A DNA stretch of 5,517 bases, taken from NCBI GenBank assembly GCA_903868375.1, contig CAIPVD010000309.1:1-5517 (forward strand). Direction: 5' to 3'. Both the position numbers and the translations under genes were made by a program. Of this stretch, positions 1 through 5,300 are shown piece by piece. The stretch comes from an uncultured delta proteobacterium (lineage in GTDB: Bacteria > UBA10199 > GCA-002796325 > 1-14-0-20-49-13). A model generated the notes under the pieces. It saw only the letters and a program-made list of their open reading frames with translations. It did not search any database and was not told the origin of the DNA. Position 1 is the stretch's first letter, and every line of letters starts with the position of its first letter.

Positions 1-74
1 AGGCCCAAAAAAGTGTTGTAGAGCGTTTCAATGTTAAAGCGCTCGAATATTGCATATTTGCTCTTTAGCGACAT
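1..74 (-). CDS. Start of a probable GspM (or PilO-like) gene, 3' part outside window
   Basis: An ATG at 74-72 lies one base after the gspL TAA (TAA-T-ATG) and opens a frame that stays open for 24 codons to the window edge: M-S-L-K-S-K-Y-A-I-F-E-R-F-N-I-E-T-L-Y-N and on to F-L-G. The tight junction is like the other gene borders of this operon. A charged cytoplasmic N-terminal segment before a membrane helix is what GspM proteins show, and gspM follows gspL in the canonical order, so GspM is the leading candidate. The fragment is too short to prove the family, so no symbol is given. No strong Shine-Dalgarno is visible; translation is probably coupled to gspL. Confidence 0.6.
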   Translation of the reverse strand, partial: MSLKSKYAIFERFNIETLYNTFLG

Positions 75-75
75 A

Positions 76-1728
76 TTATTTATTTCCCGTTCCGCCGGCA
101 GCTCCCATAGGTGCGGCTGCTGCTGCAGGGCCACCAACGTCCATGGATATATCGAACTTGATCTCTTCCTTTACGCCTTTTCTAACGTTACCGGTCGTGA
201 CGTTCTTGAACTTAGCGTCTTTTTCAAGGGCCGCCTTGATCTTATCGACCGCTTCAAATGAAGTGGTCCGCCCCGACAATTTTAATTTGCCGCCTGCGTA
301 ATTGAAATCTTCGATATCTACCTTCACGTCCTCACGCGACGGGAACGACATCGAAACTTCTTTTAACACGTCGAGAGAAGACGAAGAAAGTGCCACGTTC
401 AGCTTCGCGAGCCTATCCGCGACGTCTTTTTTTCTATCCTTCACGGCGTTCAGTGACCCTTGCGCAGTGCCTATCCTTTTCGCGTTTATATCCGGGATCG
501 ACTGCAAAACGACGGTCGATATTTCTTTATTCAAGTCCGACAATCTGCTCGATAGGGAAAAATACCTCATCCCAAAATAGCAGATCGGAAGTATTATTAT
601 TACGCCAAGAGCAATGCCAACGCGCCTTATCCCGCCGCCAATCTCTTTGACATCGCCCTTAAAAGCAAATTCGCCCCGCCTGAAATTTATATCGGGTAGT
701 CCTGCGGGAGCAACGGCGCGAAGGCCTAGCGCAAGCGCCTGCGGTATTAGCTGCAGATGCACTTCGCTGGCAGATAGCCTGCTAAAGTGGAATTCAAGGC
801 AATCGAGGAACGCCACGTTCTGTTTAAGTTTGATAGAAAGGAAACGATCGAGCCCAGGTAGCCTTGACGTGCCGCCGGACAAATAAATACCTGAAACGGG
901 AGACCCTTCATCGTCCTGATAAGAGAAGAATGTCTGCCTTAAATGAAGCGCCAGTTCGTCTAATACTCCCTTTATAGCGGAAAATACGTTCTTTGAAAGG
1001 TCATCTAGATTTTCTATATCTTCGACGCTTACCTGGCCCATCTCTATTTTTAGTTTCTCGGCCTCTTCGAACGGCACGCCGACTTTTTTAGCGATCGCAT
1101 CGGTGATATGCCAACCGCCTACCATTATAGTGCGCGTATATTCTAAACTCTTTCCCTTGCAGATCGTGACCGTTGTCTTTCTGTGTCCGACATCCATTAA
1201 AGCAAAGACGCCTTCAGGGGGCACCATGCCTAAATTGACAAGGTTCACGAGTTCCACGCCTTCGACACAAACGATCTTTGGGTCTATTCCTGCGTTTTCA
1301 AGGATCGTTAAATACTTCACCATCTGCCCTTTAGGCGCGTACATGACGAGTATCTTGGAAAGTTCCTTTGTGAGTTTGACGATATGATAATCTACAGTTA
1401 CGTCGTTCAGTTCGAACGGGATATAGTTCTCGAGTTCGAACTCGACGGTTTGGTCGATCTTCTTTTTATTTCCAAACGGAAGGCTTATGAGCCTGGAAGA
1501 TACAAATTGGCCGGGGAGCCCAACTATGGCCTGGTCCCACGTAAGGGCGTTATCTTCGATGATGCCTATCAGCGCCGCGGTCGTTGCCTCTTCCGGCGTT
1601 AAAAGCTCCGAATATTTTATCTGGCGCTCAAAGAATTTTACGAGTTCGAAGCTCTTAAAGCTGCGCTGGATCTGCGCGATCTTTATCGAATAACTGCCTA
1701 TGTCGATACCTAGTATTGTCTGTGGCAT
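76..1728 (-). CDS. gspL: GspL: PilM-like actin domain, membrane helix and PilN-like periplasmic domain
   Basis: Inner-membrane platform protein that recruits the ATPase GspE on the cytoplasmic side and pairs with GspM in the periplasm; 550 residues, longer than typical GspL (about 400). Residues 1-340 form an actin/PilM fold: G-I-D-I-G-S-Y-S-I-K (7-16, phosphate-1 loop, Asp9), E-F-E-L-E-N-Y-I-P-F (96-105, typical of PilM), A-L-M-D-V-G-H (176-182, phosphate-2 loop, Asp179) and I-Y-L-S-G-G-T-S-R-L-P-G (281-292, adenosine motif). D-I-N-F-R-R-G-E (346-353) recalls the N-terminal I-N-L peptide of PilN. A single membrane helix lies at about 369-387, then a probable coiled coil and a PilN/GspL-like ferredoxin-type domain (about 450-532). 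The tail is Gly/Ala-rich. It starts 3 bases after gspK with no Shine-Dalgarno, and its TAA is one base from the next gene. PilM annotation is likely in databases; the operon position argues for GspL. Confidence 0.9.
   Translation of the reverse strand: MPQTILGIDIGSYSIKIAQIQRSFKSFELVKFFERQIKYSELLTPEEATTAALIGIIEDNALTWDQAIVGLPGQFVSSRLISLPFGNKKKIDQTVEFELENYIPFELNDVTVDYHIVKLTKELSKILVMYAPKGQMVKYLTILENAGIDPKIVCVEGVELVNLVNLGMVPPEGVFALMDVGHRKTTVTICKGKSLEYTRTIMVGGWHITDAIAKKVGVPFEEAEKLKIEMGQVSVEDIENLDDLSKNVFSAIKGVLDELALHLRQTFFSYQDDEGSPVSGIYLSGGTSRLPGLDRFLSIKLKQNVAFLDCLEFHFSRLSASEVHLQLIPQALALGLRAVAPAGLPDINFRRGEFAFKGDVKEIGGGIRRVGIALGVIIILPICYFGMRYFSLSSRLSDLNKEISTVVLQSIPDINAKRIGTAQGSLNAVKDRKKDVADRLAKLNVALSSSSLDVLKEVSMSFPSREDVKVDIEDFNYAGGKLKLSGRTTSFEAVDKIKAALEKDAKFKNVTTGNVRKGVKEEIKFDISMDVGGPAAAAAPMGAAGGTGNK
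568..624 (-). other. Single transmembrane helix of GspL
   Basis: Residues 369-387 are a hydrophobic run (R-V-G-I-A-L-G-V-I-I-I-L-P-I-C-Y-F) flanked by an Arg-Arg pair on the N-terminal side. By the positive-inside rule this puts the actin-like domain in the cytoplasm and residues from about 388 on in the periplasm, the standard GspL topology. The orientation is inferred from charge and family. Confidence 0.8.
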
Positions 1729-1731
1729 ACG

Positions 1732-3009
1732 TCAGAACACTTTATAATAAAGCATTCTCCATTTTTTGGGGTCTGAGTCCTTAACATCAATGACCGTTTT
1801 GATATTTACCATAGTATCGCCAACTTGTCCCGTCAATTTTAATGAATAATAACGCGGCTCTGTCGTAATATAGCTGGCAAAACCTCCCGTTGCCTGCGCA
1901 GCGCCAGTCGCCTGTGGATTTGTCGTCTGCGCCGCGGTACCTAGGCCCAACGCCGCATCGACGTCGCTTGCTATCTTCCCTACTTGCGGCTGCGCGCCCA
2001 TGCAACTTAACTTCATCGTATCTATTACCTTCTTTTTAAGTTCAATGTTCTTCGGATTGATCGGCGGAATAGCCGTGTTCTGGCTTGCATATGTCATAAC
2101 GAGCGCCCAGATAACGTCGTCGTCAGCTACGCAAACGTTAACCTTCGCATCTCCATAAACCGTGAAAGAATCTTCAAGCGGCACAAACCACGTATCATCG
2201 ACGCCTTCGACAAGGTGAACTTCGTCCAGGCTTAAGAATTTTCCGTTCTTTGGTTTAGGCCGATCGTCCTCTTTATATAAGCTCTGCTCCGAACCGCGCG
2301 TGATACCGCCAAGGTCGTTAATTACGTCGTTCTTATCGACCCAATCGGCGATATTGCGCACCGATTCGTCCATCTTGTCGGGCGTTACACCTTCAAAAAG
2401 TTTTTTGAACCGATCCTGCTTAAAGAAATTCGAAAGCGCGATCTTATACATATCGTACGGGTTATTGCCGGCAAGCAGCTGTTGAGCGGGATCCAACGTT
2501 GCCCAAACGTTTAGATTCATCTTTGCAGATTCATCGGCGCACGAGCCATCGAAATCGCCATCGAACGATAGAAATTTTTGCGCGTTTTCCGCCTCGAACT
2601 CCGTTGCGGTCGTTCCCGTATCGGGTTTAGCTGCGGCAGGTTTCTTCTCCGCTTCAGGTGCCGTGCTTGCCCCTTTCATAAGAGGCATCTCACCTCCCAC
2701 AAAGAAACCCCTGATAAGGCCGGTTGATATCGGCATCTGCGAGCATATCGGTTGGCTTAAATCTATCGGCAGGTTCTGCAACATCGGCATCGATGCAACT
2801 GTCGATTTGATCTGCTTATCCAACTTTAGCTCCACCTTCATAAGGTTCAGCTCTGAAAGCGCAAGGTAATACGCCTGCAAGCGCTCCTTTTCGTTGAGCG
2901 CCACTTTATAGTTCACGTTCGAATTGAAGACGAATTCAAGCGCTATCATGCTTAAGAGCATAATAGCCGAGATCGCCATCATCAACGCTATGCCTTTTTG
3001 ATTCCTCAT
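1732..3009 (-). CDS. gspK: Minor pseudopilin GspK (long form)
   Basis: Largest minor pseudopilin, expected to cap the tip of the pseudopilus on GspI-GspJ. It has 425 residues against about 300-330 in commonly studied systems. The 6-residue leader ends in Gly6, then I-A-L-M-M-A-I-S-A-I. Mature position 5 is Met, not Glu; absence of Glu5 is the known hallmark of GspK and fits a tip position with no subunit above it. Family landmarks are D-E-S-A-K-M-N-L-N (159-167), I-A-D-W-V-D-K-N-D (220-228), F-L-S-L-D-E-V-H-L-V-E-G-V (258-270) and F-T-V-Y-G-D-A-K-V-N-V (282-292). The extra length comes partly from low-complexity linkers at about 112-140 (Ala/Thr/Glu/Lys) and 346-377 (Ala/Gln/Thr/Gly). A DxDxDG motif at 150-155 resembles a calcium loop. 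Cysteines are 89, 157, 293 and 336. The gene starts 4 bases after gspJ and ends 3 bases before gspL. Confidence 0.95.
   Translation of the reverse strand: MRNQKGIALMMAISAIMLLSMIALEFVFNSNVNYKVALNEKERLQAYYLALSELNLMKVELKLDKQIKSTVASMPMLQNLPIDLSQPICSQMPISTGLIRGFFVGGEMPLMKGASTAPEAEKKPAAAKPDTGTTATEFEAENAQKFLSFDGDFDGSCADESAKMNLNVWATLDPAQQLLAGNNPYDMYKIALSNFFKQDRFKKLFEGVTPDKMDESVRNIADWVDKNDVINDLGGITRGSEQSLYKEDDRPKPKNGKFLSLDEVHLVEGVDDTWFVPLEDSFTVYGDAKVNVCVADDDVIWALVMTYASQNTAIPPINPKNIELKKKVIDTMKLSCMGAQPQVGKIASDVDAALGLGTAAQTTNPQATGAAQATGGFASYITTEPRYYSLKLTGQVGDTMVNIKTVIDVKDSDPKKWRMLYYKVF
2527..2562 (-). other. DxDxDG calcium-loop-like motif in GspK
   Basis: GspK residues 150-161 read D-G-D-F-D-G-S-C-A-D-E-S. 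Asp at loop positions 1, 3 and 5 and Gly at 6 match the start of an EF-hand-type calcium loop, with acidic residues at 10 and 11 rather than the canonical Glu at 12. It sits directly before the family motif ending N-L-N. A GspK crystal structure from enterotoxigenic E. coli contained bound calcium, which makes a calcium role plausible; whether this exact loop is the equivalent site is not shown by the sequence. Confidence 0.45.
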
Positions 3010-3013
3010 ACGC

Positions 3014-3697
3014 TTAAAAATCTATCGGCCCCGTCGAGAGCGGAAGCAGCACCGAATACATAAAGACGAGTTCTTCTTTTTCGTCTTTCGGGTCTTCGAA
3101 CGTCAACGTGACCTTGGCCGCACGCGGCAGCTTGTTCATATAGACGGGGTCTTTTGTCGACCAATCGCCGCGCCACTCCTGTTTCACAGGATCGTAATAT
3201 TCAATTTTGAACTTCTTAACGCCTTTAGCTACCGGAAACGCGTTACCGCCCTCTTTCACCTCTTTATCCAATACGTGCGATTCCCGCCGCATTAGGCAGT
3301 TCATTTTTTCTTCGGTGTCTGGGCACGCTTCCACCGAATAACCGACCTCTATCTGATCGCACTTGGGATCGTTCTTAATGAAGCGAAGATATGAAAAACT
3401 GTCGAAACTCACCTTTCCGCTGTCACCTCCGCCCTCTCCGATAAAATCGGTCTGCATCGCAGGAGTTCCATCACTGGCAAGTCCCTGCATGCTAGGCATT
3501 ATAAGGAACGCCATCGTAAGGTCGTCGCCTATCCGCTTCAGAGCTATGCGGGCGTATTGATAAACGTCGTCGTACTTTGCGGCGCGTTCCGAACCTTTGT
3601 AGATATTGTTCGTGATCTGCCACATCATAAGCGACATGATCGCTAAAATGAACACGGCGATCAAAATTTCTATCAATGTGAAACCTTTTTTATTCAT
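3014..3697 (-). CDS. gspJ: Minor pseudopilin GspJ
   Basis: Minor pseudopilin of the tip complex, partner of GspI and GspK. It has 227 residues with a 5-residue leader (M-N-K-K-G), then F-T-L-I-E-I-L-I-A-V-F-I with Glu at mature position 5. The N-terminal helix continues through A-R-I-A-L-K-R-I-G-D-D-L (49-60), the usual GspJ pattern. The beta-rich part contains Y-L-R-F (103-106), an E-V-G-Y strand (117-120), L-M-R-R-E (135-139), G-V-K-K-F-K-I-E-Y-Y-D (159-169), two tryptophans in W-R-G-D-W (175-179) and L-P-R-A-A-K-V-T-L-T-F (190-200), all in the order expected for GspJ. Cys113, Cys125 and Cys134 lie in the periplasmic domain; Cys125 and Cys134 flank a short turn and could form a disulfide. 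The start is one base after the gspI stop, with no clear Shine-Dalgarno. The stop is followed after 4 bases by gspK. Confidence 0.95.
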   Translation of the reverse strand: MNKKGFTLIEILIAVFILAIMSLMMWQITNNIYKGSERAAKYDDVYQYARIALKRIGDDLTMAFLIMPSMQGLASDGTPAMQTDFIGEGGGDSGKVSFDSFSYLRFIKNDPKCDQIEVGYSVEACPDTEEKMNCLMRRESHVLDKEVKEGGNAFPVAKGVKKFKIEYYDPVKQEWRGDWSTKDPVYMNKLPRAAKVTLTFEDPKDEKEELVFMYSVLLPLSTGPIDF

Positions 3698-3698
3698 G

Positions 3699-4154
3699 TT
3701 ACATCTTCGTTATGTGAGTAACCACACTGAACGACTTCTCCTTCTCCATCTCTTTCCAGCTGATCGTTAATTTTATCTCTCTGATAGAATCAGAGATCTG
3801 GGTCTTCATTATATCCATGATCTGCTTCGTTGCGGCGCCAGCTTCATCTCCAAGAGGCGGCAGCGGCAGTTCGACCCTTCTCACCTCGAGCTTCCATTTA
3901 TAATCTTCGAACGGCCTTTCAAACTCTCCTTCATCCGTTTTCTCTTCCGGGAACGAACCTTTGCTTATGTCTTTTTCGATGTCGAGCTGCGCGTCGGTCA
4001 TTTTCGTGCTTGCGAGGCCAACCGCCGTCGTCATTCTTCTTGCCTTCGCCTCGTTCATATAACCGCGTTCGTTGAAGCCAACGATGGCTGTCATGGCGAG
4101 GCCAAAAACGGCAAGCGCCAGCATCACTTCAAGCAGTGTAAAACCCTTTTTCAT
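3699..4154 (-). CDS. gspI: Minor pseudopilin GspI
   Basis: Minor pseudopilin that forms the core of the I-J-K tip complex which starts pseudopilus assembly. It has 151 residues; many GspI proteins are nearer 120-130. The leader is very short (M-K-K-G), followed by F-T-L-L-E-V-M-L-A-L-A-V-F-G, with Phe at mature position 1 and Glu at 5. The L-L-E-V-(x)-L-A-L-A-(x)-F pattern is characteristic of GspI/PilV-type subunits. The helix continues through the A-V-G-L-A-S-T-K-M region (44-52). A beta domain follows with Y-K-W-K-L-E-V (85-91) and a late I-S-W (131-133) strand typical of the family. Residues 64-82 and 101-120 look like added loop or helix segments. There are no cysteines. It overlaps the gspH stop as ATGA and is one base from gspJ (TAA-C-ATG), so it is very probably translationally coupled. 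Only a weak, distant GGAAG precedes the start. Confidence 0.94.
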   Translation of the reverse strand: MKKGFTLLEVMLALAVFGLAMTAIVGFNERGYMNEAKARRMTTAVGLASTKMTDAQLDIEKDISKGSFPEEKTDEGEFERPFEDYKWKLEVRRVELPLPPLGDEAGAATKQIMDIMKTQISDSIREIKLTISWKEMEKEKSFSVVTHITKM

Positions 4155-4864
4155 TTGTTCTTTTGTTCTTCCAGTTTTCTATAATCCTGCACTATATCGA
4201 CATCCCCGTTCATGGGGTTTATTTTCAGCGAAACATGTTTTTCATCCGATGCATCTTTGAAATTTATAACTGCGGCTTCGGCATATCCGCTCGGAAAGAA
4301 ATAAACGTACGCCCTGCCGCTGCCGATCGGCTGTTTATCTTCCTCCGTCCAGACATCTTTGAACGAAATACCGGTCGGCAACGTCTTCGCCTCGATTATT
4401 AAAGATTCGACCGAACCGAACGTCGCCTCCATCGGTTCAACGTAGTTCACTTCATCTTTGTTATCCTTATCGCTCTTGTCGGTACCGGCAGAGTCAGGCG
4501 ATACCTGCTTCTTCTGTTCTTCTTTCTTTTGATCTTTCTTCTCTTTTTTGTCCTTCGAATCGCTCTTCTCCAGCAGGAATTTGTCGTTTGTATTTTCCGC
4601 CCAATACGAATTGCTCTCGAAATCGATGACAAGACGCTGCGTCTTGTTCTCGGTTATGGCGGAGTTATAAAGATACTTGATCATCGACGTCATTCGCCAG
4701 GTCAGCTGCTTTGCTTTGGAATGATAGGTCTTGGAAATAGACCCGACACCCAGCGTAGCAACGACACCGATAATGCCGATGACGATCAATAATTCTATCA
4801 AAGTAAACCCAGCCCTGCGCGATGCAAGGCTGGGTTCACGATTGTACAACCGGCTTGTCATCAT
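4151..4864 (-). CDS. gspH: Minor pseudopilin GspH with charged insert
   Basis: Minor pseudopilin, thought to join the pseudopilus tip complex to the GspG shaft. It has 237 residues, longer than the usual 150-200 or so. The leader is 19 residues (Arg/Ser-rich, ending Arg-Ala-Gly19), followed by F-T-L-I-E-L-L-I-V-I with Glu at mature position 5. Residues 20-43 are the hydrophobic helix. The first beta part lies near residues 76-90 (R-L-V-I-D-F). A strongly hydrophilic Lys/Asp/Glu/Gln-rich insert covers residues 100-138. The GspH-type core then resumes with A-Y-V-Y-F-F-P-S-G-Y-A-E (185-196) and the final S-L-K-I-N-P-M-N-G-D-V (212-222), the usual end of the GspH fold. There are no cysteines. The start overlaps the gspG stop (ATGA); a second in-frame ATG follows at once, and no Shine-Dalgarno is seen, so translation is probably coupled. 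A strong hairpin lies in the leader-coding part. FimT-like pseudopilins are homologous; the position favours GspH. Confidence 0.93.
   Translation of the reverse strand: MMTSRLYNREPSLASRRAGFTLIELLIVIGIIGVVATLGVGSISKTYHSKAKQLTWRMTSMIKYLYNSAITENKTQRLVIDFESNSYWAENTNDKFLLEKSDSKDKKEKKDQKKEEQKKQVSPDSAGTDKSDKDNKDEVNYVEPMEATFGSVESLIIEAKTLPTGISFKDVWTEEDKQPIGSGRAYVYFFPSGYAEAAVINFKDASDEKHVSLKINPMNGDVDIVQDYRKLEEQKNK
4806..4836 (-). promoter_or_regulatory. Strong intragenic RNA hairpin at the start of gspH
   Basis: Read on the minus strand, the arm AACCCAGCCTTGC is followed by the 5-nt loop ATCGC and the arm GCAGGGCTGGGTT. All 13 positions pair in RNA, with a single G-U wobble; in the plus-strand RNA the same position would be a C-A mismatch, so the structure fits the coding transcript. 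It lies 29 to 59 bases from the gspH start, within the codons of the cleaved leader, and about 25 bases past the gspG stop. It is followed by TACTTTGAT, too weak a T run for a standard terminator. The stem is seen directly; a role in limiting gspH-K expression or protecting the gspG 3' end is inference. Confidence 0.6.
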
Positions 4865-5280
4865 TGTTTGATATCTGAATATTTAATGTCGTCGTCCGTG
4901 CCGCCTTGTTCATCCGGGCCGTCGGAGATCATCTCGAACGGCTGGCCTTTGGGGCCTGGAACTTCGTAATGGAAATCGTGCCCCCAAGAATCCTGAAGGT
5001 TCTTGTCGCTGTCCAAGTAGTCGCCAACCAGCACCTTAAGACCTTCGCTAGCCGACGGTATCTTGCCATGGTCGAGCTGATATGCAGTAATGGCGCTTGC
5101 CACCTGCTGCATCGCAAGGCGCGACGTCTGCATCCTTGCCTGACGGAACTTCTTCATAACACCTGCGCCGACCACTGTCATAACGATACCTATGATCGTC
5201 ACGACGATGAGTATTTCGATCAGCGTCATACCTTTGTTGCCAGTGTAAAACCTGGACAACATTCCCCTTTTATTTTTCAT
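4861..5280 (-). CDS. gspG: Major pseudopilin GspG
   Basis: Main structural subunit of the periplasmic T2SS pseudopilus, 139 residues as a precursor. It has a 17-residue positively charged leader ending in Gly17, then the class III prepilin motif M-T-L-I-E-I-L-I-V-V, so the prepilin peptidase GspO should cut after Gly17 to leave about 122 residues. Glu is kept at mature position 5, but position 1 is Met rather than the usual Phe. Residues 18-40 form the hydrophobic assembly helix, continuing to about 70. The family block around H-G-K-I-P-S-A-S-E-G-L follows, then D-S-W-G (usually D-P-W-G) and Y-E-V-P-G. The C-terminal loop (residues 120-132; Asp120, Asp123, Asp129-131) matches the calcium site of GspG. 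There are no cysteines. The gene has its own strong Shine-Dalgarno site and its TGA stop overlaps the gspH start as ATGA. Confidence 0.97.
   Translation of the reverse strand: MKNKRGMLSRFYTGNKGMTLIEILIVVTIIGIVMTVVGAGVMKKFRQARMQTSRLAMQQVASAITAYQLDHGKIPSASEGLKVLVGDYLDSDKNLQDSWGHDFHYEVPGPKGQPFEMISDGPDEQGGTDDDIKYSDIKQ
4885..4923 (-). other. GspG C-terminal calcium-binding loop
   Basis: Residues 120-132 read D-G-P-D-E-Q-G-G-T-D-D-D-I. In well-studied major pseudopilins (PulG and relatives) the corresponding acidic loop binds one calcium ion that is needed for subunit stability and pseudopilus assembly. The aspartates and the glycine pair are conserved here, so calcium dependence is expected. The pattern is seen in the sequence; the binding itself is inferred from the family. 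Confidence 0.75.
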
Positions 5281-5285
5281 ATTTT

Positions 5286-5296
5286 CCCTCTCCTTT
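5286..5296 (-). promoter_or_regulatory. Strong ribosome binding site of gspG
   Basis: On the minus strand the 20-base gap between gspF and gspG reads AAAGGAGAGGG followed by AAAAT and the ATG. The GGAG core ends 9 bases before the start codon, an ideal Shine-Dalgarno spacing. It fixes the start at 5280 rather than at the internal ATG encoding Met7. It is the only strong site of this kind in the window; the other visible starts sit at overlaps or gaps of a few bases with weak or no such sequence. This fits the need for far more GspG than any other component. Confidence 0.85.
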
Positions 5297-5300
5297 CGAT

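Noticed and set aside
21..44. Imperfect inverted repeat GAGCGTTT / AAAGCGCTC in the gspM-like start
   Set aside because: The short arms need a bulge and enclose little; there is no T run, and it lies in a continuing reading frame, so it is not a terminator.
31..301. Plus-strand open frames opposite the gspL 3' end
   Set aside because: Antisense to the GspL periplasmic domain; no ribosome binding site or domain support.
1430..1445. 16-bp perfect palindrome TCGAGTTCGAACTCGA inside gspL
   Set aside because: It falls on the codons for the conserved PilM-type E-F-E-L-E stretch, where alternating Glu, Phe and Leu codons make such a palindrome easily; with no loop and no position near a start it is probably chance.
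1787..2005. Minus-strand frame of 72 codons in another phase inside gspK
   Set aside because: Arg/Gly/Ala-rich composition typical of an off-frame reading; gspK covers this region in the real frame with its conserved C-terminal strands.
1068..4560. Repeated TTCGAA/TTCGAACG words (for example near 1068, 1411, 1435, 3095, 3906, 4553)
   Set aside because: All lie within coding sequence, in different contexts, and are explained by favoured Phe-Glu and Arg/Glu codon pairs; spacing is irregular.
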